Notes: generated by a model from the letters alone, not told the origin. A stretch of DNA of 64,000 bases from JBCCIM01 sp965263205 (GCA_965263205.1 CBDHHF010000026.1:226940-290939); one strand, 5' to 3'. Shown: positions 45,405-53,931, counted from the stretch's first letter. Translations and numbers: made by a program.

Positions 45405-47711
45405 ATGGTAGACATTCCTGCTTTCCTGAGCAAAGAGCTCTCAATTCAGCCCTGGCAAGTAAAAAACACACTCGAACTGTTCAATGAAGGCGGCACGATC
45501 CCCTTCGTTGCACGCTATCGAAAAGAACGTACAGGTGAACTGGACGAAATTGTGCTTCGCCAACTGCACGATCGGTATAAGTACCTGACAGAACTATCGG
45601 AGCGCAAAAGCGCAATCCTCAAATCGATTGAAGAGCAGGGAAAACTTACCGACGAGCTCAAAGCAGCTATTGAAGACTGTACGCAGAAAGCTGAACTGGA
45701 AGACCTCTACCTCCCCTACAAACCCAAACGCCGCACCCGCGCAACCGCTGCACGCGAAAAAGGCCTTGAGCCGCTCGCTGAGTGGATCAAGAGCGAAAAC
45801 AAACCCGGCCAATTGAGCCAATCACTCGAAACTGCAGCTTTGCCGTATGTCGATGAAGAAAAAGGTGTAAGCTCGGCTGAAGAGGCACTGCAAGGAGCAG
45901 CTGATATTATTGCTGAGGAAATCGCAGAAAAGGCAGAGCACCGTACTTACATTCGCGACTATTTCTTTGCCCAGGGCGCGTTCAATTCAAAGATCAAGGC
46001 AGAACACGCAGAAGGCTCTACCCAGTACGAGCTATACCGCGATTACAGCGTACCGGTCAACAAAATTGCGGCCCATAACATGCTTGCCCTCCGTCGCGCA
46101 GAAAGTGAAGGCATTCTGTTTTTCGATCTCTCGTACGACGAAGATTTTGTTGCTAACTACTTGCAGGGTAAAGAAATACAAACCGATGACGAAGCGCTGC
46201 GTGCATTTTACGAAGCATTGATCGAAGACGGGTTTCGCCGGCTCATGCGCAATACGCTTATTGGTGAAATCAGGCTGCAGAAAAAGGAAGAAGCAGACCT
46301 GGAGTCTATCAAAACCTTTGCAGCCAACCTGCGGGAGTTGCTCCTTTCGAGTCCTGCCGGCCTGCGCCCTACCCTCGGCATCGATCCGGGCTTTCGCACC
46401 GGATGCAAAGTGGCTGTGCTCGATAAAACAGGTAAGTACATCGACTATACGCCCATCTTCCCACACACGGGTGCAGCAAAACGCGAAGCTGCGCAGAAAA
46501 CACTTGTTGAGCTTATCACCAGGTACAACATCGAGTTGGTTGCCGTGGGCAATGGCACAGCCGGCCGGGAGACCGACAAATTTGTGTCCGAGTGTATTGC
46601 AACGCTCGACAAAAAGCCGATCAAAGTGCTCGTGAATGAGTCGGGCGCCTCGGTGTATTCTGCAAGTGAAGTGGCCATCGAAGAATTCCCCAAACTCGAC
46701 ATCACCGTGCGCGGCGCCATTAGCATAGGTCGCCGGCTACAGGATCCCCTTGCTGAACTAGTCAAAATTGATCCTAAATCGATAGGTGTCGGCCAATACC
46801 AGCACGACGTAGACCAGACCCTGCTGCGGGGCAAACTCGAAGAAACGGTGGAAAGCTGCGTAAACTTTGTCGGTGTAAACCTGAACACCGCATCCAAAGA
46901 GTTGCTCCGTTTTGCCTCTGGCATTTCGCCGGCTCTTGCCAAGAATATCGTCGACTTCCGAAATGAAAACGGCCCGTATGCACAGCGCGCCGACTTACTG
47001 AATGTCCCGCGGTTTGGCCCGAAAGCTTACGAGCAGGCCGCCGGCTTCTTGCGCATCACAGATGGCAGCAATCCACTCGATAATACAGCCGTTCACCCTG
47101 AACGCTACGGCGTCGTTGAACGTATGGCCGGCGATATCGGGTTGCCCGTCGCTGAGATCACCGGTTCTACCGAAAAACTCAACGAGGTCAAGCTCTCCAA
47201 TTATGTGACGGATGACATGGGACTGCCCACGTTGAAAGACATTATCGAAGAGCTCAAAAAGCCTGGCCGTGATCCGCGCTCGACGTTCGAGTATGCCTCG
47301 TTCAGGGAAGACGTGATGGAGATGAAAGACCTGAAATCAGGGATGATTCTCGAAGGTGTAGTGACCAACGTAACGAAGTTCGGGGCGTTTGTCGATATCG
47401 GCGTCCACCGCGACGGCCTGGTACATATCTCGCAACTGGCTGACAAGTTTGTAAGTGATCCAACAGAGATTGTGAAAGTCGGTCAGGTGGTGAAAGTGCG
47501 GGTAACCGAAATCAATGAGAAACTGAAACGGATCGGACTTTCCATGCGACTTGAAGACAAGCCAGCAGGTGGCAAGCGCAGTGGAAAAGGGGGAGCAAAA
47601 AGCGGCAAAAAAGGAGGTAGTAAGCGTCCGCAAGGCCGGCACAATAAACCGCGACCCAAAAAGAAAGAGGCCACCATTGAAGACCTGATGCGCAAATTCA
47701 ACACCCGCTAG
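45405..47711 (+). CDS. tex: Tex-family RNA-binding transcriptional accessory protein
   Basis: 768 residues from the ATG at 45405; the open frame starts earlier, but the first 24 residues look non-coding. The Tex pattern is complete: N-terminal helical domain (FNEGGTIPFVARYRKERTGE), YqgF-like nuclease fold (TLGIDPGFRTGCKVAVLD, VAVGNGTAGRETDKFV), helix-hairpin-helix (LNVPRFGPKAYEQAAGFLRI) and S1 domain (SGMILEGVVTNVTKFGAFVD). A basic Gly/Lys tail follows (GKRSGKGGAKSGKKGGSKRP). Tex binds nucleic acid and acts at stalled or toxin-gene transcription. Its end faces mgsA; a dispersed repeat begins two bases after the stop. Confidence 0.97.
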   Translation: MVDIPAFLSKELSIQPWQVKNTLELFNEGGTIPFVARYRKERTGELDEIVLRQLHDRYKYLTELSERKSAILKSIEEQGKLTDELKAAIEDCTQKAELEDLYLPYKPKRRTRATAAREKGLEPLAEWIKSENKPGQLSQSLETAALPYVDEEKGVSSAEEALQGAADIIAEEIAEKAEHRTYIRDYFFAQGAFNSKIKAEHAEGSTQYELYRDYSVPVNKIAAHNMLALRRAESEGILFFDLSYDEDFVANYLQGKEIQTDDEALRAFYEALIEDGFRRLMRNTLIGEIRLQKKEEADLESIKTFAANLRELLLSSPAGLRPTLGIDPGFRTGCKVAVLDKTGKYIDYTPIFPHTGAAKREAAQKTLVELITRYNIELVAVGNGTAGRETDKFVSECIATLDKKPIKVLVNESGASVYSASEVAIEEFPKLDITVRGAISIGRRLQDPLAELVKIDPKSIGVGQYQHDVDQTLLRGKLEETVESCVNFVGVNLNTASKELLRFASGISPALAKNIVDFRNENGPYAQRADLLNVPRFGPKAYEQAAGFLRITDGSNPLDNTAVHPERYGVVERMAGDIGLPVAEITGSTEKLNEVKLSNYVTDDMGLPTLKDIIEELKKPGRDPRSTFEYASFREDVMEMKDLKSGMILEGVVTNVTKFGAFVDIGVHRDGLVHISQLADKFVSDPTEIVKVGQVVKVRVTEINEKLKRIGLSMRLEDKPAGGKRSGKGGAKSGKKGGSKRPQGRHNKPRPKKKEATIEDLMRKFNTR

Positions 47712-47713
47712 GG

Positions 47714-47770
47714 GCAAACACTTTTGTGTTTGCTGTTAAAGGTTGCAAGTTTTTAGGTTGAAGGTTCTTG
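47714..47770 (+). repeat. Dispersed head-tail repeat, copy 5
   Basis: The head is a perfect inverted repeat (GCAAACAC-TTTT-GTGTTTGC, 47714-47733), then the tail TGTTAAAGGTTGCAAG and TTTTTAGGTTGAAGG. It starts two bases after the tex stop and runs up to the mgsA stop, so it fills the whole junction of two convergent genes. The head could work as a terminator, although no T-run follows it. Confidence 0.75.
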
Positions 47771-48223
47771 CTATTCGGCTGGAATTGGGCGTTTAAGGTA
47801 GTTGTCGAAGTCTGGTAGCTTGCGCTCGTATGAACGAGCCATCAAGGGTGAGGTGATTAAAAAATCAGCCGATGAGCGGTTACATGCTATGGGAATATTC
47901 CATACAGCGGCAATTCTGAGGAGCGCTTTTACGTCTGGATCGTGCGGCATGGGCTGCAACGGATCCCAGAAAAAGATCATCATATCGATCTCCCCTTCTG
48001 CAATTTTGGCCCCCAACTGCTGATCCCCACCCAATGGCCCGCTTTTCAACTTGATGACGGGTTGTTTTAACCGCTCTTCCACAAGTTTGCCCGTCGTCCC
48101 GGTTGCATAAAGCATGTGTGATTTAAGCGCATCACTGTTGTAATCTGCCCAGTCGAGGAGTTGCTGCTTCATATGATCGTGAGCAACGAGGGCAATGCGC
48201 TTCTGGCTTGAAAATACAGACAT
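47771..48223 (-). CDS. mgsA: Methylglyoxal synthase
   Basis: 150 residues from the ATG at 48221-48223; the earlier ATG at 48373 would add 50 residues unlike the family, which is usually 130-155. Motifs are RIALVAHDHMK, YATGTTGKLVEE (phosphate loop), SGPLGGDQQLGAKIAEGEID (catalytic Asp), IFFWDPL and PHDPDVKALLRIA. It converts dihydroxyacetone phosphate to methylglyoxal and phosphate, a bypass of lower glycolysis under phosphate limitation. Its end faces tex. Confidence 0.96.
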   Translation of the reverse strand: MSVFSSQKRIALVAHDHMKQQLLDWADYNSDALKSHMLYATGTTGKLVEERLKQPVIKLKSGPLGGDQQLGAKIAEGEIDMMIFFWDPLQPMPHDPDVKALLRIAAVWNIPIACNRSSADFLITSPLMARSYERKLPDFDNYLKRPIPAE

Positions 48224-48394
48224 GGAAGATCTCCGGGTTTGAAAATTGTGCAAGGCGCGTACTTGCCATAGCACCATACGTTTCACTAAGATCTGTTGAA
48301 CAGCAGCTATTGCGTTTTTTGCATCAAGAACAGGCTTTTTATCCTCACATTTGGAGCCGGCTTTAATTTGCACTATATTCTACGATATATACCG

Positions 48395-48410
48395 TACTAC
48401 ACATAAAGTA
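48395..48410 (+). promoter_or_regulatory. Candidate BlaI/MecI-type operator
   Basis: TACTACACATAAAGTA lies 22 bp upstream of the blaI start and resembles the TACTAC-N4-GTAGTA/ATTACA-type dyads bound by BlaI and MecI. The second half-site is imperfect (AAAGTA). Confidence 0.4.
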
Positions 48411-48431
48411 GAAATTGCCTGTTATGTACTT

Positions 48432-48818
48432 ATGAGAAAGAAACCTTCTCTAGCCCCCCTGGGCGAATCTGAACTGGAGCTTCTGCAGTTGGTCTGGGAA
48501 ACAGGGCCGGCAACGGTAGCAGAAATCCACGAGCGGATTTTGCCTGTGCGTAAAGTGGCGTACACAACCGTAATGAGTGCATTGAGAAAGCTGGCGGATA
48601 AAGGGTATTTACAATTCGAGCAAGAAGGTAATGCCTACGTGTACAGCACGGCACGCCCCCCTCACGAAGTAAAACACAACCTGCTCTCCAGCATATTGAA
48701 CAAGGTTTTCCTTGGCTCTCCTGTCGAACTCGTAGAATCGCTAGTGCAAAACGAGACACTCTCTGCAAGCGAACTAGACGAGATCAAACAACTCATTGCA
48801 AAACTGGACAAGGGGTGA
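48432..48818 (+). CDS. BlaI/MecI-family winged-helix repressor
   Basis: 128 residues from the ATG at 48432; the longer open frame (from 48351) would add 27 unlikely residues. The N-terminal domain contains LGESELELLQLVWETGPATV and AYTTVMSALRKLADKGYL, the helix-turn-helix of the BlaI family; LVESLVQNETLSASELDEIK is the dimerisation helix. BlaI represses beta-lactamase and efflux genes until a membrane protease of the M56 type cleaves it. Here the next gene is the M56 protease, but 873 bp of repeats separate the two. Confidence 0.93.
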   Translation: MRKKPSLAPLGESELELLQLVWETGPATVAEIHERILPVRKVAYTTVMSALRKLADKGYLQFEQEGNAYVYSTARPPHEVKHNLLSSILNKVFLGSPVELVESLVQNETLSASELDEIKQLIAKLDKG

Positions 48819-48826
48819 GGATTTTC

Positions 48827-49608
48827 GATTGTCGATTTTCGATTGTCGATTTTCGATTCGATGAGCTGTTTTCCATCCCCTTCACGTCAGGCCGGACTTG
48901 ATCCGGTATCCAGAAACGCAAGAATTGCCGAATGCCGATTTTCGATTGCCGATTGATAAGCTCTGTTTGCCATCCTCTATATGTCATGCCGGACTTGATC
49001 CGGTATCCAGAAACGCAAGGATTGCCGATTTTCGATTGCCGCTTTTCGATTGATGAGCTGTTTGCCATCCTCTATACGTCAGGCCGGACTTGATCCGGTA
49101 TCCAGAAACGTAGGGATTGCCGATTTTCGATTGCCGATTGATAAGCTGTTTGCCATCCTCAATACGTCAGGCCGGACTTGATCCGGTATCCAGAAACACG
49201 AGAATTGCCGAATGCCGATTTTCGATTGCCGATTGATAAGCTGTTTGCCATCCTCTATACGTCAGGCCGGACTTGATCCGGTATTCAGAAACGCAAGGAT
49301 TGCCGAATGCCGATTTTCGATTGCCGATTGATAAGCTGTTTGCCATCCTCTATACGTCATGCCGGACTTGATCCGGTATCCAGAAACGCTAGGATTGCCG
49401 AATGCCGATTTTCGATTGCCGATTGATAAGCTGTTTGCCATCCTCTATACGTCATGCCGGACTTGATCCGGTATCCAGAAACGCAAGGATTGCCGAATGC
49501 CGATTTTCGATTGCCGATTGATAAGCTGTTTGCCATCCTCTATACGTCAGGCCGGACTTGATCCGGTATCTAGAAACGCAAGGATTGCCGAATGCCGATT
49601 TTCGATTG
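48827..49608. repeat. Eight-copy array of 95-bp units with TCAAG-loop hairpins
   Basis: The string GCCGGACTTGATCCGG begins at 48891, 48988, 49083, 49171, 49266, 49361, 49456 and 49551, i.e. periods 97, 95, 88, 95, 95, 95 and 95. Each unit also has GATTGCCGATTTTCGATTG-type text, AAGCTGTTTGCCATCC and GTATCCAGAAACG. On the opposite strand the hairpin reads CCGGA-TCAAG-TCCGG. The array lies between blaI and the M56 gene. There is no open reading frame and no unique spacer, so it is not a CRISPR. Confidence 0.95.
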
Positions 49609-49691
49609 TTTTGTGGCTTTCACTTGACGAATCAGCTAAGGCATAATCGAAATCCCTAAAACCCGAAATCACGAAAACCCGTCTTCAACAA

Positions 49692-51482
49692 ATGGATTGG
49701 CAAGCTTTTCTATCCGCCATCGGCGAAGTGAGTATTACGTACGTCTGGATTCCTCTTGGGCTCTGGACCTTAGCAGCTATTCCGCTTTTTCTGCTAACGC
49801 GCCGGCTGGGCAAAGCGGCACCCCGTATACATTATCTCAGTTGCCTCACCCTGCTCATTGCGTTGCCGGCTGGACTTATCGCCATGCCGTGGACGACAAC
49901 CTGGACAACAACAATGCTGGCTCCAGTGGCCCAGCCGGTTCAAAAGCTTGTTTCCTCGCCATCTCCCCCCCCTTTGCCCGAGCGCCTATCCTCCCCTTCT
50001 GGCACAACCAGCGATGCAAACACTACAACGTCCGGGACAGAACCCAACACGGTAGCCGCCAAACCCGCACTGTTGACACAGGCAATCGAAAGCTACCCTG
50101 CTTTCATCGGCGCACTAACCTTACTCGCACTGCTTGCAAGCATTTTCGGGCTGTTGAATACCGGGTTTCAATGGCTAAAACTCCATCCGTTTGTAACCCG
50201 ATTTGCCCGTGTCGCACATCCTGAAGCCGTGGCCCAGATCAAACAAACAGCTAAACAGCTACGGATTCTACGGCCAATCAAATTCAAGATTGCGCCTGCA
50301 CATATCGCCCCTTTCACTTATGGATTTGCGCGCCCTTCTGTCGTTGTGCCGGCGAACATTCTTGAAGAAAAGCAAGCATTACGCACCGCTTTGTACCACG
50401 AACTGATCCATGTCAAGCGCAACGATTACGGCACCGGCCTAATGGCCCACTTCTTGACAGCCTGCTTCGTTTTTCACCCGATGGTGTGGCTACTGAGCCG
50501 GCACATCGCCACGTACCGCGAGTTGGCGTGTGACAAAGCGTTGCTTCGCCAGTCAGACATCTCCCCCGCTGATTACGCAAAACTCCTGCTTCGCTTCAAT
50601 CGCCATAACCGTCTCCGGTACGCCATCAGCATGAGCCGGCCTTCTTCAAATCTGAAGCAACGAGTACAATTCATGGCGGATTATCCAAATTCGCCACGCT
50701 ATTACGAACGTAGGTGGGCAAAATCGATGTTGCTCTGCCTCGGCATCCTGCTCCCCGTCGTTGTGATGTCCTGTAGCGAACAACCCATCACCACGGGTTT
50801 AACCTTATCTCACCCAAGCACAGGTGCATTGGAAGAGCTAGGATTGACAATGCAAGTGGCTGATGGCTGGCGGTTGGCGGACACATCGCGAACCACCGCA
50901 GGGAGCAGTTGGGAGCGAGGTTATGAAAGATGGCCAGAAAATATCCGCGATGTCTATTTACGGCAGATGCCCAAGCCCAAAATCCCGGAAGAGCTTACCT
51001 ATGGCACAAACTATTATCAATACACAGATATCCTGACTGCTGAGGATATCTACGATATTTCGTACGGAAGGAAAACGGAGTTCTACAAATTCGAACTCTC
51101 CATCGAACTACGCGGCAAAAGAAACCCCATTGCGCTTGAATTATGGAAAGAAGGTAAGTGTATGTACTCAGACTCGCCGGCGCCTCAAGTGTGTACAAGA
51201 ACCAGGAATTTCAATCGAATGTCAGAAGAGGCGTTACCTTTTGAGGCCAATTCAGGTTATTGGCTCGAATCCGACTTCCACTACAGCAACGATAATAATG
51301 GAGATCCCTTAACAACGCCCTGGCTTAGCTATCACTTCTATGTTGTTCGCGAAAATCGTGCATACAAAATCCGCTTTCGCGCCATGGCAAACGCCCCTGA
51401 CAAAGCGCATTTGATTACTGAGAAGAGCGTGCTTAGAGACCCGGCTATCGCAGAGATGCTGGCGAGTATTCGGTTTGAGTGA
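49692..51482 (+). CDS. M56-family zinc metalloprotease (BlaR1/MecR1-like) with novel C-terminal domain
   Basis: 596 residues. Hydrophobic helices lie at about 15-37, 45-65, 138-158, 248-270 and 347-365. The zinc site is HELIH (residues 236-240), followed by RELACDKALL. This half matches BlaR1-type sensors that cut BlaI. After the last helix a cysteine (MSCSEQPITT) precedes a 230-residue extracytoplasmic domain that is not the penicillin-binding domain of BlaR1: it has TYGTNYYQYTDILTAEDIYD, YKFELSIELRGKRN and CTRTRNFNRMSEEALPFE. It may sense another signal. The gene is downstream of a 95-bp repeat array. Confidence 0.85.
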   Translation: MDWQAFLSAIGEVSITYVWIPLGLWTLAAIPLFLLTRRLGKAAPRIHYLSCLTLLIALPAGLIAMPWTTTWTTTMLAPVAQPVQKLVSSPSPPPLPERLSSPSGTTSDANTTTSGTEPNTVAAKPALLTQAIESYPAFIGALTLLALLASIFGLLNTGFQWLKLHPFVTRFARVAHPEAVAQIKQTAKQLRILRPIKFKIAPAHIAPFTYGFARPSVVVPANILEEKQALRTALYHELIHVKRNDYGTGLMAHFLTACFVFHPMVWLLSRHIATYRELACDKALLRQSDISPADYAKLLLRFNRHNRLRYAISMSRPSSNLKQRVQFMADYPNSPRYYERRWAKSMLLCLGILLPVVVMSCSEQPITTGLTLSHPSTGALEELGLTMQVADGWRLADTSRTTAGSSWERGYERWPENIRDVYLRQMPKPKIPEELTYGTNYYQYTDILTAEDIYDISYGRKTEFYKFELSIELRGKRNPIALELWKEGKCMYSDSPAPQVCTRTRNFNRMSEEALPFEANSGYWLESDFHYSNDNNGDPLTTPWLSYHFYVVRENRAYKIRFRAMANAPDKAHLITEKSVLRDPAIAEMLASIRFE

Positions 51483-51512
51483 TCTTAAAAGCAATACAAG
51501 CTTTGCCATTCC

Positions 51513-51549
51513 TGTGGATCCCCAGTCAAGCTGGGGAAGACATGACCCA
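51513..51549 (+). repeat. TCAAG-loop hairpin repeat, isolated copy
   Basis: GGATCCCCAG-TCAAG-CTGGGGAAGAC at 51516-51541, with perfect arms TCCCCAG/CTGGGGA and the constant loop TCAAG, followed by ATGACC. It begins about 30 bp after the M56 gene stop. Confidence 0.75.
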
Positions 51550-51652
51550 AATGATGTGCCTTACAATGTCGCGGTATACGGCACGCCTGACGAAGTGTTT
51601 TTTTACATGTGTAGCTGTATACTGGACTACATCTTCCAACGTACAGCGCGCC

Positions 51653-52063
51653 ATGAAACGTAAACTCTTGCTCCGAATTGCCGCCGGCCTCTGCCTGCTC
51701 ACCTGCATTGCCCACCTTGTAGGCACCTTTATGGAAATCCCGCCCGAGCAAACGGAAGTACTTGAGGCTGTTGAGGTGATGGAGCAGACGATGGTCCCGA
51801 TGCCTGTGGGCGCAGCCAAAAGTTACAAGCAGATCCTGGACGGCAATAATCTGAGTACTGCGCTCCTCTTGCTGCTATGCAGCCTGCTGCTTTTTGCTGC
51901 TGCGGGTAAACCTAAAGACACTGCTACAGACCAAACCGTCTTGCTTGCAGCCCTTGCCCTCATCGGGTTTGCGATCCTTAGTATCGTGTACTTCTTCCCC
52001 GTGCCGGCTCTATTCACAGGCGTCGCTGCTGTGTTGGCTTTGATGGCGCGTTCCCAGGAGTGA
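51653..52063 (+). CDS. Small integral membrane protein (LIC_13387-like)
   Basis: 136 residues from the ATG at 51653; the frame is open upstream, but the preceding segment is a repeat. Four hydrophobic segments (about 7-25, 65-83, 95-112, 115-130) and the sequence MKRKLLLRIAAGLCLLTCIA followed by AKSYKQILDGNNLSTALLLL resemble LIC_13387-type small membrane proteins. The function is unknown. It follows the M56 gene and may or may not be coregulated with it, since a hairpin repeat and 150 bp intervene. Confidence 0.65.
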   Translation: MKRKLLLRIAAGLCLLTCIAHLVGTFMEIPPEQTEVLEAVEVMEQTMVPMPVGAAKSYKQILDGNNLSTALLLLLCSLLLFAAAGKPKDTATDQTVLLAALALIGFAILSIVYFFPVPALFTGVAAVLALMARSQE

Positions 52064-52129
52064 GAGAAAACCACGTTTCTGATTTATACCTGAGCCCTCC
52101 CCAATTACCCTCTCGAGAGGGTCGATCAT

Positions 52130-52448
52130 GATTCATCATGATCGGGGTGTGTCTTTTGAGTCGTTAAACGCAGCGCTCGGCGTGCAGAGATCCTTCGCGG
52201 GGCTCAGGAGGACATGAGTGAAGCAGATCAACATTCCGCAATCCGCATTCAGCAATCTAAAAGCCCCAGATCCTTCGACTTCGCTCAGGATGACATGAGT
52301 GAAGCAGATCAACAATCCGCAATCCACAATCCGCATTCAGCAATCAAACAACCCCAGATCCTTCGACTTCGCTCAGGATGACAAGCATGAGGGATTTTGC
52401 CACCCCTGACACACTCGACATTCGGCATTCGAAAATCGGCACTCAAAA
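52130..52448. repeat. Repeat cluster, inverted relatives of the 28.8-29.4 kb cluster
   Basis: Three copies of AGATCCTTCG...CTCAGGA(T/G)GACA (about 52188, 52268 and 52358) are separated by AAGCAGATCAACAATCCGC and CATTCAGCAATC strings. The end (52405-52448) has CTGACACACTCGACATTCGG and AAAATCGGCACTC, the inverted version of the module at 28737-28790. It fills the junction between the small membrane protein and the sigma factor gene and ends at the sigma factor's stop codon. Confidence 0.8.
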
Positions 52449-53003
52449 TCACTCGTCGCCCAACTCGCGCTTGAGCCAGGCCCTCGCCATGCGCCAATCG
52501 TTTGAGACGGTGCCGTGTGAGATGCCGAGAAATTCAGCCGTTTCCTCGATATTCAGGCCCGAAAAGTAGCGGCACTCCACTACCCGCACCCAACGCGGCC
52601 TGATTTCTTCGAGGCGTTTCAAGGCGTCGTCGATTTCGATCAACTCATCGACTGAGACAGCGGCTTTTGCGCCGGCCATGGTTAGGCCTACTACCTCTCC
52701 CCGGCGCTTATCGGCCGCTTTGCCCCGCGCGTGGTCAACGAGAATCCGTCGCATGGTCTGCGCGGCCGCGCCGTAGAAATGCGTCCGGCCTTTCCACTTC
52801 ACATCCTGGTAGCGCACAAGTTTTAGATAAGCTTCATGTACCAAGTCGGTTGATTGCAGGGTGATGTTCGCCGGCTGATCCCGAAGACGTGCCCTCGCAA
52901 TATCGCGCAGCGCAGGATATACAACATTCAATAGTCGCTCAAAAGCGTCTTTCTCTTTTGCCTCAACGTCTTGTAAGAGCTGGGTGATATCGGATTCTTC
53001 CAT
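52449..53003 (-). CDS. ECF-type RNA polymerase sigma factor (TIGR02999/ECF_sub-like)
   Basis: 184 residues from the ATG at 53001-53003; a TTG five codons upstream is less likely. Region 2 is KDAFERLLNVVYPALRDIAR to LVHEAYLKLV and FYGAAAQTMRRILVDHARGK; region 4 is LNIEETAEFLGISHGTVSND with WRMARAWLKREL. The VDHARGK segment is typical of the ECF subfamily that lacks an adjacent anti-sigma gene. It would direct transcription of an unknown set. The divergent neighbour is a lipoprotein gene, a possible target. Confidence 0.92.
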   Translation of the reverse strand: MEESDITQLLQDVEAKEKDAFERLLNVVYPALRDIARARLRDQPANITLQSTDLVHEAYLKLVRYQDVKWKGRTHFYGAAAQTMRRILVDHARGKAADKRRGEVVGLTMAGAKAAVSVDELIEIDDALKRLEEIRPRWVRVVECRYFSGLNIEETAEFLGISHGTVSNDWRMARAWLKRELGDE

Positions 53004-53249
53004 TGACCTCGTATACAAACGCCATTACTACTGACGCACAAAATAGGAAAAACAACGCATCCAGGCACCTCTTCCGGTACAGCAGTTCCACTTGCGTACT
53101 CCTCAGGTAGTAAAAGCTTAACTATTCTGAAATGGCTTTGGGGAAATGGCTTCGCACACCGTCTTGGGTTTTCAGAGCAGCTTGATGCAAACCTGCAATT
53201 ACCTGCTCGACTATCTCAAATAAAAACAAACCCTTAGAAGGTATATAAA

Positions 53250-53909
53250 ATGAAAACCCAATCTTTCTCTTCTTTCCTCGCCCTGGTATTTGTATTCACA
53301 GCCCTGGTAACATCCGGATGTGACAGCGTGAACCTAGATGACAGCGCTTCTCAGCTCGAAGCACAGTCGCAGCGCAGCAACCCACGGCTCTCAACGGGCA
53401 CCATGTACAAGTTTGCCGATAACAGCGAAGTTGGTACATCTGCCTTGCGCCGAGGCGCTGAAGCAATCGTCTTGGACATCGAGACAACCAAACTTGAGCC
53501 AGGCTACGCATACACTGTATGGTGGGTCGTGTTTGACGAGCCAACAGCCTGCACAGACTACGACTGTGGTTCAGATGACGTAGCAGCGGCAATGGCCGGC
53601 GGTCCCAACCTTGCAGATCTGTCTATCATCGGCGCAGCTGACGGCAGCGTGATCCCAGCCAGCGGCAACGCACGCTACCGCGGCATCCTCGAGAAAAACG
53701 ACGCCAGCCAGGCCATGTTTGGTGACGGCCTCGACAATCCGGCTACAGCAGAAATCCACTATGTGATCCGTAGCCACGGTCCTGCTATTCCAGGCCTGAT
53801 TAAAGAGCAGACCACAACGTTCAACGGCGGTTGTCTCGAAGGGCAGGCGAATGCGGGACAGTGTGTCAACGTCCAGTTTGCAATCCACGAGGCTGCAAAA
53901 CTCCAGTAA
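53250..53909 (+). CDS. Secreted lipoprotein of unknown function
   Basis: 219 residues. Signal sequence MKTQSFSSFLALVFVFTALV with lipobox TSGC. The remaining 195 residues have four cysteines (TACTDYDCGSDDVAAA, GGCLEGQANAGQC) and strand-rich sequence such as GYAYTVWWVVFDEP and AEIHYVIRSHGPAIPG. Similar lipoproteins are found in marine bacteria and some have weak resemblance to copper/zinc superoxide dismutase-like or CHRD-like folds; I do not claim a family. It is divergent from the ECF sigma factor (247 bp between the starts) and has its own terminator. Confidence 0.65.
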   Translation: MKTQSFSSFLALVFVFTALVTSGCDSVNLDDSASQLEAQSQRSNPRLSTGTMYKFADNSEVGTSALRRGAEAIVLDIETTKLEPGYAYTVWWVVFDEPTACTDYDCGSDDVAAAMAGGPNLADLSIIGAADGSVIPASGNARYRGILEKNDASQAMFGDGLDNPATAEIHYVIRSHGPAIPGLIKEQTTTFNGGCLEGQANAGQCVNVQFAIHEAAKLQ

Positions 53910-53931
53910 CGTAATTCACATCGCCTCATCC

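Noticed and set aside
48827..49608. Possible CRISPR array
   Set aside because: The units are about 95 bp and repeat along their full length. There are no unique spacers of uniform size and no cas genes nearby.
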